64,000 bases of DNA from Cytophagales bacterium (GCA_013298505.1 JAAFHY010000001.1:62001-126000); one strand, 5' to 3'. Positions 25,649 through 35,119 are shown, numbered from the stretch's first letter. Notes: generated from the sequence alone by a model not told the origin. Translations and numbers: made by a program.

Positions 25649-28051
25649 CTAAAAGCTAAAATGAATGCCTAATGTGATATTTCTTCCTACATCATCGGCA
25701 AAATATCTTAACCGGTTAGTGTATTCTCGGTAGGCCTCGTTGGTCAGGTTGTCGCAACTAAGGCGAATGTCCCACTTTGATTTTTCTAGTTTCCATGTGG
25801 CGCCTAGTCCGAGCGACAACAAGAAATAATTATTTGGAGCCGCGGCAAAATCAAAATTGCCCGGTCTCTGCGCAATTATATCGATGCCTTGTTTTTGTGC
25901 TTCAATAATTTCGCGCGGTGTAATTACTTGTGGCGCGCGGTTTTGCATGCCCACCCAACGAATTTTTGTTTCGGCATTCCAACTGAATTTTTTTATGGGT
26001 TTTGAATGGTAACGCAAACCTACATCGGCTCGATTAGAGGGAATGAAAATCAGGTAATCATTTTGTGTCTCATCTGTGGCACGTAACAGCGAAGCCTTTC
26101 CCGTAAGGACTAGTTGCCGATTGAGTTGGTATACCGAGAACAGATCGAGACCAACAAAAGAAGCATCTGTTTGAGTGTATCTGAAGTACGGAAAAATTCC
26201 TCGCAGTCCTTCGGTCACACCGCGAGGGCGCAGATAAATAAAATCGAAAATGTAGTTAATGTAACCTGTTAACTCTGTGGTGAATTTCTGCTTTTCAATT
26301 TTGTAGCCGACCACCCACTTAAAGGCCTTTTCTACTTTGGCTCCAGAAGCCGCGTATTCTTTTACTTCGGATGTTTTTTCATCTAATAATAATCCATACT
26401 CAATTGCAGCCGCACTTTGATGGGTTCCTAGACTGTATAGCTCTGCCATATTGGGAGGCCTCCATGCATTACTCAATGAGGTAGTAAGTGAAGCAGAATT
26501 TCTGATCTTTCGTTTGGCGGAGAATGTGCCGCTAAAGTTCTGAAAGTCGATGTTTGATCGATAGAGCCTATTCTGAAAATTAAAACCGATCACATCATAC
26601 TTTTTGAAGTCATAGCGAAGACCAAGCTCTACCACCCAGTCATTTAGTGTTAATTTTTCAACAGCAAAAACACCAGCTGTATAGTGTTCAAAATTGGGGA
26701 TGAAAGGAATTGTTTGAGTGCCATCGATCTTACTGTTGCTTTGATAGAGAATGTTCACACCCCAGCAACTTTGAAACTTTGCAGAGTGGGAGAGCTCCCA
26801 ATCGGCATCGAGTGTGTGCGTCTGCAACTGAAAACCCAGCGCAGGTATATCCGACAATGCGGCACCTAGCCGAAAATCAAATTCTCTTCGCCTGTTATTT
26901 TGAAATCCATATTGCAACCGGAATTCATTTTTGCCTTCTGCTAAATGCGCATTCACTTTCAGCAAGTCATGCTGTACGGACTGACGCGGTTGCTTGATTT
27001 CGTAAGTAAACGCAGTTGTATATTGAGGTGGTTCTCGTTCGAGCGCATTGGCCAGGTCTTCGGCAGTAGCAACGGCAGTGCCTCGCAAAATTCCTATCGA
27101 AGTATTGAAGTGACTATAGAAAATATCGATCCCTTTTTTTTCTGTGTGATAAGCCGTGGCAATGGAAAAATTCTGCTCTTCGAACCCTGTGTTCGATAAT
27201 ACATAGTTGGCCGCGCGTGAGTCCCCAGCTTTTTTGATCGTGCCTTGGGCACGCCAACCAAATCCTGGCAACTTTTTCAGCCCACCTTCCAAATATCCAG
27301 AGAGTACGCCTGATCCATTGTTTGTTGCACCGATTACATGTATCTGTCCTCCCAATCCAGCTTCAGTGGGTAACTTAGCGGGGTTCACCAGCACCACTCC
27401 GCCCAACGCATCAGCACCATACTTGATGGCCGCTGCATCTTTAATTACGATGATGTTCGATGCAATAAACTGATCGACTTCAGGCGCATGTTCCGCTCCC
27501 CAATTCTGTCCTTCTTGTCGGATGCCATTGTTTAAAATTAACACGCGCTGGCTATGCACGCCATGAATCACTGGCTTGAAAATAGCTGGCCCTGTTTGTA
27601 TGGTATTAACCCCAGGAATTTCTCGAAGTGACTCTCCCAATGATTTACCCAATGTTTCTTCGAGTGCTTTTCCGGAGATGGAACTATATGTGGACGTAGC
27701 TGCCAGGTCAATGTGTTTTTCTGAAATGACTACTTCATTTAGCGCAGTGCTATCACTTTGAAGGGTTACGTTCCAAACTTTGTTGGCAGAGATTTTAACG
27801 CTACTTGAAATCTTTTTGAAGCCAACAAACCTGACTTCGATTTGATATTTACCGCTGCAAAGTTTATTGAATTGGAAGAAACCATTTTCGTCTGCTATTT
27901 CTCCTCTTTGCCCTTTGCCAAACGAAACCGTGGCTCCCGCCAATGGCTCACCCCTTTCATCCATTACTCTTCCTGAAAACGTATACTCACAAGGTTGACC
28001 CCATAAAGAAGTGCATTTAAAGAATAGCAGTATGATAATGATGTGTTTCAT
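25649..28051 (-). CDS. TonB-dependent receptor, ZnuD-like, with CarboxypepD_reg domain
   Basis: 800-residue outer-membrane receptor with a signal peptide ending near SLWGQ. Residues about 20-105 form a carboxypeptidase-regulatory-like beta domain (SGRVMDERGEPLAGATVSFG), then a plug domain (LREIPGVNTIQTG, HGVHSQRVLILNNGIRQEGQNWGAEHAPEVD, IEVIKDAAA-like) and a 22-strand-type barrel ending in aromatic (ITLGIHFSF). The NWGAEHAPE stretch recalls ZnuD-type zinc receptors. With the divergent Fur/Zur gene and three shared operators this is most likely a metal receptor, zinc first, others possible. No internal His-rich loop was seen. Confidence 0.9.
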   Translation of the reverse strand: MKHIIIILLFFKCTSLWGQPCEYTFSGRVMDERGEPLAGATVSFGKGQRGEIADENGFFQFNKLCSGKYQIEVRFVGFKKISSSVKISANKVWNVTLQSDSTALNEVVISEKHIDLAATSTYSSISGKALEETLGKSLGESLREIPGVNTIQTGPAIFKPVIHGVHSQRVLILNNGIRQEGQNWGAEHAPEVDQFIASNIIVIKDAAAIKYGADALGGVVLVNPAKLPTEAGLGGQIHVIGATNNGSGVLSGYLEGGLKKLPGFGWRAQGTIKKAGDSRAANYVLSNTGFEEQNFSIATAYHTEKKGIDIFYSHFNTSIGILRGTAVATAEDLANALEREPPQYTTAFTYEIKQPRQSVQHDLLKVNAHLAEGKNEFRLQYGFQNNRRREFDFRLGAALSDIPALGFQLQTHTLDADWELSHSAKFQSCWGVNILYQSNSKIDGTQTIPFIPNFEHYTAGVFAVEKLTLNDWVVELGLRYDFKKYDVIGFNFQNRLYRSNIDFQNFSGTFSAKRKIRNSASLTTSLSNAWRPPNMAELYSLGTHQSAAAIEYGLLLDEKTSEVKEYAASGAKVEKAFKWVVGYKIEKQKFTTELTGYINYIFDFIYLRPRGVTEGLRGIFPYFRYTQTDASFVGLDLFSVYQLNRQLVLTGKASLLRATDETQNDYLIFIPSNRADVGLRYHSKPIKKFSWNAETKIRWVGMQNRAPQVITPREIIEAQKQGIDIIAQRPGNFDFAAAPNNYFLLSLGLGATWKLEKSKWDIRLSCDNLTNEAYREYTNRLRYFADDVGRNITLGIHFSF

Positions 28052-28053
28052 CT

Positions 28054-28068
28054 TGCAACAGAGTTGCG
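28054..28068. promoter_or_regulatory. Fur/Zur-type operator at the receptor start
   Basis: TGCAACAGAGTTGCG, an imperfect version of the same palindrome (GCAAC-N3-GTTGC kept), immediately before the receptor start codon at 28051. Confidence 0.6.
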
Positions 28069-28106
28069 AATATAGTTGGATTCCGTCATTCCTATCGATA
28101 AATTAA

Positions 28107-28121
28107 TGCAATGATGTTGCA
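28107..28121. promoter_or_regulatory. Fur/Zur-type operator in the divergent promoter region
   Basis: TGCAATGATGTTGCA between the receptor and the regulator gene, ending 12 bases before the regulator's -7 element. It would let the regulator control both itself and the receptor. Confidence 0.7.
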
Positions 28122-28133
28122 ATTAATAATCTT

Positions 28134-28141
28134 TACATTTG
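28134..28141 (+). promoter_or_regulatory. Bacteroidota-type -7 promoter element of the Fur/Zur gene
   Basis: TACATTTG fits the TAnnTTTG consensus of Bacteroidota housekeeping promoters and lies 38 bases before the ATG at 28180. A TTG at 28117 inside the operator is the nearest -33 candidate, with shorter spacing than usual. Confidence 0.55.
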
Positions 28142-28179
28142 TCTGTTCATTGTTTGAAAAAGTTGAACCATGAAAAGTG

Positions 28180-28557
28180 ATGCGAAATACCAATGCCAAG
28201 TCTGAGATACAAAACTTGATTGCAGAATCAACAGTCGCACTATCGCATACAGAAATACAAGCAGCCACAAAAGGATTGTGTGACCGTGTTACTATTTATC
28301 GCGTGTTAGATCGGCTGGTCGATGAAGGACAGGTACACAAGATCATAAATGTTGACGGAGTGGTAAAGTATGCCAATTGCCATTCTTGCACAGACCATAC
28401 CCATACACACGCCCACGCTCATATTCATTTTAGTTGTCAAAAGTGTAAGTCGGTCACTTGCCTTACGGATGTGGAGCCCATCTTTAAGCTGCCAAAAAAA
28501 TACAAGGTGAGTGAAATGAATTTTACCCTATCGGGTTTGTGCCCTCAATGCTCGTAA
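28180..28557 (+). CDS. Fur family metal-responsive repressor, probable Zur
   Basis: 125 residues from the ATG at 28180 (the track starts one codon earlier at GTG). The N-terminal winged helix is clear (TEIQAATKGLCDRVTIYRVLDRLVDEGQVHKI). The dimerisation half has the structural zinc cysteines CQKCKSVTC-like and GLCPQC, and an unusual run CHSCTDHTHTHAHAHIHF with alternating His, where regulatory metal would bind. Neighbouring ZnuD-like receptor and operators point to zinc, but manganese or iron cannot be excluded. It is transcribed away from the receptor with an operator between them. Confidence 0.88.
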   Translation: MRNTNAKSEIQNLIAESTVALSHTEIQAATKGLCDRVTIYRVLDRLVDEGQVHKIINVDGVVKYANCHSCTDHTHTHAHAHIHFSCQKCKSVTCLTDVEPIFKLPKKYKVSEMNFTLSGLCPQCS

Positions 28558-28585
28558 GGTTTTAGTTATAACTAATGATTGCTGA

Positions 28586-31123
28586 TTACTCCGTCCTCAA
28601 GGTTTCTGCGGGGTTAGTCATAGCAGTCTTGTAGGTCTGAGACGCCACCGTTGCCACGCCTATTAAAATTAAAACAAGTGTGCTGAGCAGCACATCCCAA
28701 ATATTGAGCGTAACACTGTAATATTGAATTTGAGGTAAAGCCAATTGGAATAGATAAGCAGTAATGGGTACTGCCACTACAATGGCTGAGGCCATCAACT
28801 TGATGTAATCTTTCGATAATAGTAAAGTCAGGTTAGGCACAGTGGCTCCCATCACTTTGCGAATGCTTACTTCTTTTGCCCGCGTTTCAGAGGTATAAAC
28901 TACCATGCCTAACATACCGAGCATTGAAATGGTCAACGCAAGTAATCCGAGAAAGCCAATGATTTTGAGTAGCGTCTGATACATCGAATAACCTTCATTC
29001 AAGTCATCTTCAAAAAATCGCGCTTCCATTTTCCGCTCGCTGAGATTTTTCCACCGGCCTTCGAGTTGCGTGAACAAATTATAGGGGTCATCGGGCTGTA
29101 CGGTTACATGCGCATATGCAAAACGTTGTGGTTGCATTCTGAAGAAGAACTTATTGATGGGAAACCGCAACGGAGCATAATGAAAATTCTTAACCACTCC
29201 AATTACTTCTAAGGTTGCACTATCTACCTGAAATGTGCGACCAACCGCTTCTATCGGATTATCGATTTTATAGGCTTTTAAAAATTCTTCGTTCACAATG
29301 ATAAATAGCTCTTGGTAATCACTTCCCTCTTTCTCCGCCTCTTCAGGAAAATTTTTACCAGCCAATAACTTTAATCCAAATGTGGCGAGATAATTTCTAT
29401 CAATAAATACTTGAGCCACTTCCAATGAGTCCTTTTCAGAGTCCTTCACCCACGTAGTAGAAAATCCTAAACCCAACACATCAGAAGAAACCGTGACCGA
29501 TTGCACTTGCGCGAGCTGCGAAAACTCAGATTTTACCAACTGCGGATCTACTCCTTGCAGCGGCATGTTTACAATGTTGCTCTTGGTAAACCCAAAATCG
29601 AAACCAATAGAATATTGATATTGTCGGCTAAACACTACCAGCGACAAAATAAAACCAAACGACAATGCAAATTGAAACACGGTGAGCACTTTGCGTACCC
29701 GCATGGCCGAAGATCTTCCTTGAATTTTGTTTTTGAGTGCTTGAATAGGGTTGAGTCTTCCAAAATAGAAAGCCGGGAAAATACCTGCCAGTATACCCGT
29801 GCCCAACGCAAAAAGAAAAAACCAAAGCACTGTTCGAGGGGTAAGGCTCAAATCAAGAGACGATGAAGCCACCAACATGGATTGAAACTCGGAGCGAATC
29901 AAAAAGAAAATAAGTATAGCCCCAGCCAATGAGATAAGTGTGATGACCACCGTTTCGGTTATAAACTGAAAAAAGATTTGCCCCCTCACACCACCCATCG
30001 TTTTGCGAAGGCCAATTTCTTTCGCGCGCTTCAGTGCACGTGCAATAGAGATATTGGTATAATTAAAACATGCAGGTAGTAAAATCATGGCAGCAACGAT
30101 GGCGAATACAATCATGCCCGAAGCCTCCCACTTGGGGCCAATGGCTTGTCTGTAGTCAGGCCCCACAGTAATATCGCTCAGATGTTGGGTTCTGAATTTG
30201 GCTTTAATTGGTAACTGCACGTAAGTGCTTTGCGCGATAGTGTTTAGATACTGCTGCAATTTTTCAATGCCCCTATCTTCCTTCATCAGTACATACACAT
30301 ACTCGCGACCGTAATTCATCCATTGGTCTGCCACAGAAGCCTTTGGTTGGGGTAGTGTGGAATGGGAAACCAATACTTCAAAGACAAGGTGCGAATTAAC
30401 GGGGTGGTCTTTCATCACCGCTCCTATTTCCAGCAATCCTCCACGCTCCATTTCCAATGTCTTGCCAAGCACTTCTGTGGAATTGAAAATTTTTTGCGCA
30501 GCCGATTCGGTTATAATAATGCTGTTAGGCTTTGTCAACGCTGTTGCGGAATTGCCTTGCGTGATAGAATAAGTGAATACTTCTAAGAAATTTGGCTCAA
30601 CATAATATCCCTTGATTGGCAAACTGCCATTTGCCTGTTTAATTTCTTCGTTAAAGCCAGCCTGAACTTTAACAACTTCACTCACATCGGGTAGTTGTTT
30701 CAATTTTTCGGCTAGCACTAGTGGAACGGTTGCATAATTCCGCTGCTCAACACCTTCAGTTCGCTCACTAACAATAGTGTAAATGCGATCTTGATGAACG
30801 TGGAAGGTATCATACGTTTTGACATAACTAATTAATGCAATCAACAACAAACTCACCGACATGCCAATGGCGAGGCCAAAGACATTTAGCACTGAAAAGT
30901 ATTTGTACTGATACAGATTACGTATGGCAACCTTGATGTAGTTACGAAGCATATCGATAGAAAAATTTGAACTTAAATACAATCCTGACTTTGCATCACG
31001 TTTGCGCTTACGGATGGTGTACGAAAAACTTAGTGATAGAATTTGTTTCCAATAAATCAGCCTGGCTTTGAAGTGTGATTTTGTTTTTGTGTTGAAGTAA
31101 AACCACTCATCTAAGTCGCCCAA
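28586..31123 (-). CDS. FtsX/MacB-type ABC permease with damaged 5' end
   Basis: Large ABC permease with two MacB-type periplasmic domains and two FtsX blocks (about residues 60-480 and 500-845; GLAIGMSVSLLLIALI, ARALKRAKEIGLRKTMGG, and TRAKEVSIRKVMGATVPNL). The listed start is a TTG. The same frame is open to 31225 and reads RQQPPRLARKFFEWICGS before it, a permease-prefix segment, but no ATG or GTG is found there. A PadR fragment abuts it upstream, so a deletion has probably removed the true start. Translation from the ATG at 30952 (MLRNYIKVAIRNL) would give a normal permease without the prefix. No ATPase gene is adjacent. Such orphan permeases are common in Bacteroidota and often export peptides or antibiotics. 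Confidence 0.8.
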   Translation of the reverse strand: MGDLDEWFYFNTKTKSHFKARLIYWKQILSLSFSYTIRKRKRDAKSGLYLSSNFSIDMLRNYIKVAIRNLYQYKYFSVLNVFGLAIGMSVSLLLIALISYVKTYDTFHVHQDRIYTIVSERTEGVEQRNYATVPLVLAEKLKQLPDVSEVVKVQAGFNEEIKQANGSLPIKGYYVEPNFLEVFTYSITQGNSATALTKPNSIIITESAAQKIFNSTEVLGKTLEMERGGLLEIGAVMKDHPVNSHLVFEVLVSHSTLPQPKASVADQWMNYGREYVYVLMKEDRGIEKLQQYLNTIAQSTYVQLPIKAKFRTQHLSDITVGPDYRQAIGPKWEASGMIVFAIVAAMILLPACFNYTNISIARALKRAKEIGLRKTMGGVRGQIFFQFITETVVITLISLAGAILIFFLIRSEFQSMLVASSSLDLSLTPRTVLWFFLFALGTGILAGIFPAFYFGRLNPIQALKNKIQGRSSAMRVRKVLTVFQFALSFGFILSLVVFSRQYQYSIGFDFGFTKSNIVNMPLQGVDPQLVKSEFSQLAQVQSVTVSSDVLGLGFSTTWVKDSEKDSLEVAQVFIDRNYLATFGLKLLAGKNFPEEAEKEGSDYQELFIIVNEEFLKAYKIDNPIEAVGRTFQVDSATLEVIGVVKNFHYAPLRFPINKFFFRMQPQRFAYAHVTVQPDDPYNLFTQLEGRWKNLSERKMEARFFEDDLNEGYSMYQTLLKIIGFLGLLALTISMLGMLGMVVYTSETRAKEVSIRKVMGATVPNLTLLLSKDYIKLMASAIVVAVPITAYLFQLALPQIQYYSVTLNIWDVLLSTLVLILIGVATVASQTYKTAMTNPAETLRTE

Positions 31124-31173
31124 TAAGTCGTCAACTTTAGCAGAGCCGCAAATCCACTCAAAAAATTTTCGTG

Positions 31174-31251
31174 CTAATCGTGGTGGTTGTTGCCGAGCGT
31201 GGCAATGGTCAGCAGCACCAGTTCTTCAAATTCGCCTAAATAGATTTTCAT
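31174..31251 (-). pseudogene. PadR regulator remnant, first 25 codons
   Basis: ATG at 31251 opens MKIYLGEFEELVLLTIATLG, the recognisable start of PadR-type regulators that precede prefix-domain permeases, then runs into NNHHD and TAG. PadR proteins are normally about 110 residues. In another frame the same bases already encode the permease prefix (RQQPPRL), so the fragment is the left end of a deletion joining padR to the permease. Confidence 0.75.
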
Positions 31252-31355
31252 GTAGTGCAGTTTTTCGTTTGTACGGATGAATGGGTTATTTGTTTCTGTT
31301 TTTAAGATGAAATAAGGAAGTTTTTTAGCCAAGTAAATTTAAGTGGCCTGAATTC

Positions 31356-31428
31356 GGCCAGGGATAGTAGTGAAAAGCCCGAAGTGTGTTGTATTTGAGC
31401 GCGGACGGACTTGCAACGAATAGCCCGG
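31356..31428 (-). repeat. Interspersed palindromic element, copy 1 (reverse)
   Basis: Read on the minus strand it holds CCGGGCTATTCGTTGCAAGTC and, after a spacer, GGGCTTTTCACTACTATCCCTGGCC. Both blocks recur at 51822-51880. The flanking GC-rich bases to about 31470 may belong to it. No ORF is present. It occupies most of the gene-free stretch 31252-31476. Confidence 0.75.
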
Positions 31429-31476
31429 TTGAGCAGCAATGGGTAGTGTGTTGTGGCGAAAGGCCGCCCGAAAAAA

Positions 31477-31833
31477 CTAATTATCTACAATATCTGAGTA
31501 CTTAAACTTTTGGATGATGTAGTAAAGGAAATTGAAGGAAAGTGCATCTTCTTCCTCTTTGTCGGATTGTACCTTATCTGTTTTTGACTTGCTCGCCTTG
31601 GTAGCAGGGCTTATTTCTTTTACTGCAGATTGCCCTGTGCTGGGTTTATGATTTTCTGGCTCGACTAAAAGCGTTTTGTCGTCATCGAGGTTTAATTCGG
31701 GATGGCTAATCAATTCTTTGATTTCCTTTTCGGGTGGATCGTTCGGAATATTTTCTTGGGCTTGCACAGAATAAACCAACAAACCCATTAGGGCAATAAC
31801 AACAACTAGGGTAAAAGTAAATTTTTGTTGCAT
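31477..31833 (-). CDS. Exported hypothetical protein
   Basis: 118 residues. A signal peptide (FTFTLVVVIALMGLLVYSVQAQ) is followed by an acidic then lysine/serine-rich linker (KEISPATKASKSKTDKVQSDKEEED) and a short hydrophobic-aromatic C-terminus (LSFNFLYYIIQKFKYSDIVDN). No family recognised. The tail FNFLYYIIQKFKYSD looks like a conserved interaction segment on a disordered leader. Confidence 0.65.
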   Translation of the reverse strand: MQQKFTFTLVVVIALMGLLVYSVQAQENIPNDPPEKEIKELISHPELNLDDDKTLLVEPENHKPSTGQSAVKEISPATKASKSKTDKVQSDKEEEDALSFNFLYYIIQKFKYSDIVDN

Positions 31834-31901
31834 GCTGAATGAAAGTCTCTAACGAACCTTGTTACTTTGGGTTTTAGCTACGCAAAATAGAATTTTTTCT
31901 G

Positions 31902-32234
31902 ATGATAACATGGGATGACTTCATAAAAATTGACTTACGGGCTGGCACTATTGTGAAAGCCGAGCCTTTTGAAGGGGTAAAAAAGCCCGCGATCAAGGTT
32001 TGGGTTGACTTGGGGGCAGAATTAGGCATTAAAAAATCCAGTGCCCAGATCACGCATTTGTACAAACCAGAGGAGCTGATTGGCCGCCAGGTGGTGTGCG
32101 TGGTCAATTTTCCGCCCAAACAAATTGCCAATTTCATTTCGGAAGTACTTGTGACGGGTTTCCCTGATGAGGAGGGGCGGGTGGTGCTGACTGTGGTGGA
32201 TAAAAACGTGCCGAATGGGGTTAGGTTGTTTTAG
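31902..32234 (+). CDS. csaA: CsaA-type tRNA-binding / chaperone protein
   Basis: 110 residues forming one tRNA-binding OB fold. The start [23 protein letters not shown] and the [26 protein letters not shown] centre are typical of CsaA. CsaA homodimers bind tRNA and have been described as secretion-related chaperones in Bacillus. Length and domain content are normal. It is followed by a repeat-rich intergenic stretch and the murF-alr gene on the same strand. Confidence 0.9.
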   Translation: MITWDDFIKIDLRAGTIVKAEPFEGVKKPAIKVWVDLGAELGIKKSSAQITHLYKPEELIGRQVVCVVNFPPKQIANFISEVLVTGFPDEEGRVVLTVVDKNVPNGVRLF

Positions 32235-32250
32235 AACATAAAAGAAAATT

Positions 32251-32315
32251 AACCGCTAAGACACTTAGGCACTAAGAAATTTAAAATAACCTAAGTGTCT
32301 TTGTGCCTTAGTGGT
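32251..32315. repeat. Intergenic inverted repeat between csaA and murF-alr
   Basis: AAGACACTTAGG (32258-32269) pairs with CCTAAGTGTCTT (32290-32301), a perfect 12-bp stem with a 20-base loop. The flanks repeat the words CACTAAG and GCCTTAGTGG, also found near 35208 and 53520. No T run follows. Confidence 0.6.
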
Positions 32316-32327
32316 GAAAAAATAAAA

Positions 32328-34763
32328 ATGCTTTTCTCTCAACTAGAAAAAATAACAGACGGCAAAACGCTTCAGCTTGCGCTGGATAGAAAAATAACCA
32401 CACTGGTTATTGACAGTCGTAAACCGATTATATCGGAAGGTTCTGTCTTTTTTGCTTTGCGCGGAGAGCGGCACGATGGGCATAACTATATTTCTGATTT
32501 ATATACGTTAGGGATTCGGCAGTTTGTGGTAGAGAAAGAGGTTGATCTAAAATTATTTTCAGACGCAAATTTTGTAACTGTAAAATCTGCGCTCACGGCA
32601 CTTCAAGTTATCGCAGCTGCCCATCGAAAAAATTTTATCATTCCTGTTATCGGCATTACGGGCAGCAACGGAAAAACGATTATCAAAGAATGGCTCTACC
32701 AACTTCTTTCACCCGATCGAAGCATTGTAAAAAACCCCGGAAGCTATAATTCGCAAGTGGGTGTGCCTCTGTCAGTTTGGGCAATGCAGCCACATCACCA
32801 GCTGGGTATTTTTGAAGCAGGCATTTCACAGCCCAATGAAATGGAAAAGTTGGAGCATATCATCCAGCCAACCATTGGCATTTTTACCAACATTGGCACA
32901 GCACACGATGAAGGTTTTGAAAATCAAATACAAAAGATTGAAGAGAAATTAAAACTATTTAAAGGTGTAAAGACATTGGCTTACTGCGCAGATCATCGTG
33001 AACTACACGAGCTAATCAGTCAACATAAGCTACCAGCTTTGCCGTGGGGCAATTCATCGGATGCCAAGATAAAAATTCAAGTCTCGGGTTCGGGCTATCA
33101 AGTTAGTTACAACCAACTTTCATTTTCTCTTCAGCTCCCTTTCGGGGATAAGGCGTCTATCGAAAATTGTTTCCATTGTGTTGCCACGATGCTTCAGCTG
33201 GGCTATCCACCAGCTGTTATTCAAGAGCGCATCCATCAACTAAAATCGGTGCCAATGCGGCTCGAGTTGAAGCAAGGCATCAACTATTGTCAGGTGATTG
33301 ACGATACGTACAACAACGACCTGGCCGGACTAAAAATTAGTCTCGATTTTTTAAACAGTTTGCAGAAAAAGAAGAAAACGCTCATTCTTTCAGATGTGCT
33401 TCAATCAGGACTAGAGGAAAGAGAGTTGATACAAAGCATCCATGCATTGATTAGCCAAAGCGAGCTCTCTCATTTTATTGGAATAGGCACTCTCCTCTGC
33501 ACACATCAAAATGATTTTCATCTCAATGCGAAAACTGAATTTTACTTAAGCACTGAAGAATTTTTGAAACGGGTTCAATTAGAAAATTTTGAAAGTGAAT
33601 TGATTTTAATTAAGGGAGCACGCACGTTTCAATTTGAAAAAATCGTGCAGCGACTGCAGCGCAAAGTTCACGGCACCGTGATGGAGATTGACTTGAACAA
33701 AATGGTTCACAATCTCAATTTTTTTAAATCAAAGTTAAAACCTGGCGTCAAGCTAATGGCAATGGTGAAAGCATTTGCCTATGGAAGTGGAAGTGAAGAA
33801 GTGGCAAATTTGTTACAATACCATAAAGTAGATTACTTGGGTGTCGCGTACGCTGACGAAGGCGTAGAGCTACGCAAAAATAATATCGCATTGCCAATTA
33901 TGGTGATGAACCCAGCGGAAGAAAATTTTCAATCATTGCTAGCGAATTGTCTCGAACCAGTGATGTACAATTTGAAAATGCTTCGTGCTTTTTCACAATT
34001 TATTGAAGGCCAATCGGCTGTCATACACATGGAAGTAGATACCGGTATGCACCGATTAGGTTTTGATGAAGGCGATCTGCCAGAAATCATTTCAATTCTT
34101 AAAAGAAAACCATCCCTTTCAATTGCATCGGTTTTCTCGCACCTAGCTGGAGCTGATGAAGCAGGCCATGACGGGTTTTCGCAAGAACAATTTGACCGCT
34201 ACCAGCAATTTTATAAAACATTAACTGAAGCTTTAAATGTAAACCCATTACGCCACATCCTAAACTCTCCAGGGATTCTACGCTTTTCGGATTTTCAGAT
34301 GGACATGGTTAGGCTTGGTATTGGATTGTACGGTGTCAATCCCACGGACGGAAAAGTTGATGAGCTACAACCAGTGGCTACGTTGAAAACAATTATTTCA
34401 CAAATCAAAAAAATAAAAAAAGGGGAAACGATTGGCTATGGACGAAAAGGGGTTGCTGCTCATGAAATGACACTTGCCACCATTGCCATTGGCTATGCCG
34501 ATGGGTTCAGCCGAAGTTTCAGCAAAGGCAAAGGGGTTGTTTCAATCAAAGGAAAGAAAGCCTCCGTAGTAGGCAATGTGTGCATGGATATGACGATGGT
34601 GGACATTACAGACATCAATGCACACGAAGGTGATGAAGTAATCATCTTCGGAAAGGGGCTCCCGATTCACGAAGTAGCGGCAAGCATCAACACCATTCCT
34701 TACGAGATATTGACAAACACCAGTGAACGAGTGAAGAGGGTTTTCTTTGCGGAGAGCATTTAG
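32328..34763 (+). CDS. Bifunctional MurF ligase / alanine racemase
   Basis: 811 residues from the ATG at 32328. The track's GTG start lies inside the upstream repeat. The N-terminal half (to about 445) is MurF, which adds D-Ala-D-Ala to the UDP-MurNAc tripeptide: P-loop GITGSNGKT near 112, FEAGISQPNEM, and DDTYNND. The C-terminal half is alanine racemase: PLP Lys in MVKAFAYGSG near 482, VDTGMHRLGF, catalytic Tyr in GYGRKG and GNVCMDMTMVD. This fusion is characteristic of Bacteroidota and couples D-Ala supply with its use in the peptidoglycan precursor. Both sets of catalytic motifs look intact. Confidence 0.95.
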   Translation: MLFSQLEKITDGKTLQLALDRKITTLVIDSRKPIISEGSVFFALRGERHDGHNYISDLYTLGIRQFVVEKEVDLKLFSDANFVTVKSALTALQVIAAAHRKNFIIPVIGITGSNGKTIIKEWLYQLLSPDRSIVKNPGSYNSQVGVPLSVWAMQPHHQLGIFEAGISQPNEMEKLEHIIQPTIGIFTNIGTAHDEGFENQIQKIEEKLKLFKGVKTLAYCADHRELHELISQHKLPALPWGNSSDAKIKIQVSGSGYQVSYNQLSFSLQLPFGDKASIENCFHCVATMLQLGYPPAVIQERIHQLKSVPMRLELKQGINYCQVIDDTYNNDLAGLKISLDFLNSLQKKKKTLILSDVLQSGLEERELIQSIHALISQSELSHFIGIGTLLCTHQNDFHLNAKTEFYLSTEEFLKRVQLENFESELILIKGARTFQFEKIVQRLQRKVHGTVMEIDLNKMVHNLNFFKSKLKPGVKLMAMVKAFAYGSGSEEVANLLQYHKVDYLGVAYADEGVELRKNNIALPIMVMNPAEENFQSLLANCLEPVMYNLKMLRAFSQFIEGQSAVIHMEVDTGMHRLGFDEGDLPEIISILKRKPSLSIASVFSHLAGADEAGHDGFSQEQFDRYQQFYKTLTEALNVNPLRHILNSPGILRFSDFQMDMVRLGIGLYGVNPTDGKVDELQPVATLKTIISQIKKIKKGETIGYGRKGVAAHEMTLATIAIGYADGFSRSFSKGKGVVSIKGKKASVVGNVCMDMTMVDITDINAHEGDEVIIFGKGLPIHEVAASINTIPYEILTNTSERVKRVFFAESI

Positions 34764-34771
34764 ATTTCAGG

Positions 34772-35119
34772 TTAAAGCAAAATCTTTTTATAAGCTACCT
34801 CATCAAACCCCAACAAAATTACTTTTCCTTCTTTCTCAATCAGGGGGCGTTTAATCGAGCTTGTCTTTTCTAACATAAGCGCAATAGCCGATTTCTCGTT
34901 GATTACTTTTGCCTGATCGGCCTCTGGCAACTGCCGCCAAGTAGTGCCGCGTTTGTTAACGAGACTCTCCCAGCCCACTTGCTTACACCAATCGTTTAGT
35001 TTGGTAGCAGTAACGACCGATTTTTTGTAATCATGAAATTCATAGATCACTTTATTTTCTGCCAACCAGACAAGTGCAGCTTTTACCGTAGTGCAATTTT
35101 TGATTCCGTATACGATCAT
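34772..35119 (-). CDS. ArsC/Spx-like reductase family protein
   Basis: 115-residue thioredoxin-fold protein of the ArsC/YffB/Spx family. The redox loop is GIKNCTTVKAALVWL, with one Cys (residue 9) and no CxxC, as in YffB. LVNKRGTTWRQL and SIKRPLIEKEGKVILLGFDE follow. The family reduces or senses oxyanions or thiols; arsenate reduction is not proven without ars neighbours. Its stop is 8 bases from the convergent murF-alr stop. Confidence 0.88.
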   Translation of the reverse strand: MIVYGIKNCTTVKAALVWLAENKVIYEFHDYKKSVVTATKLNDWCKQVGWESLVNKRGTTWRQLPEADQAKVINEKSAIALMLEKTSSIKRPLIEKEGKVILLGFDEVAYKKILL

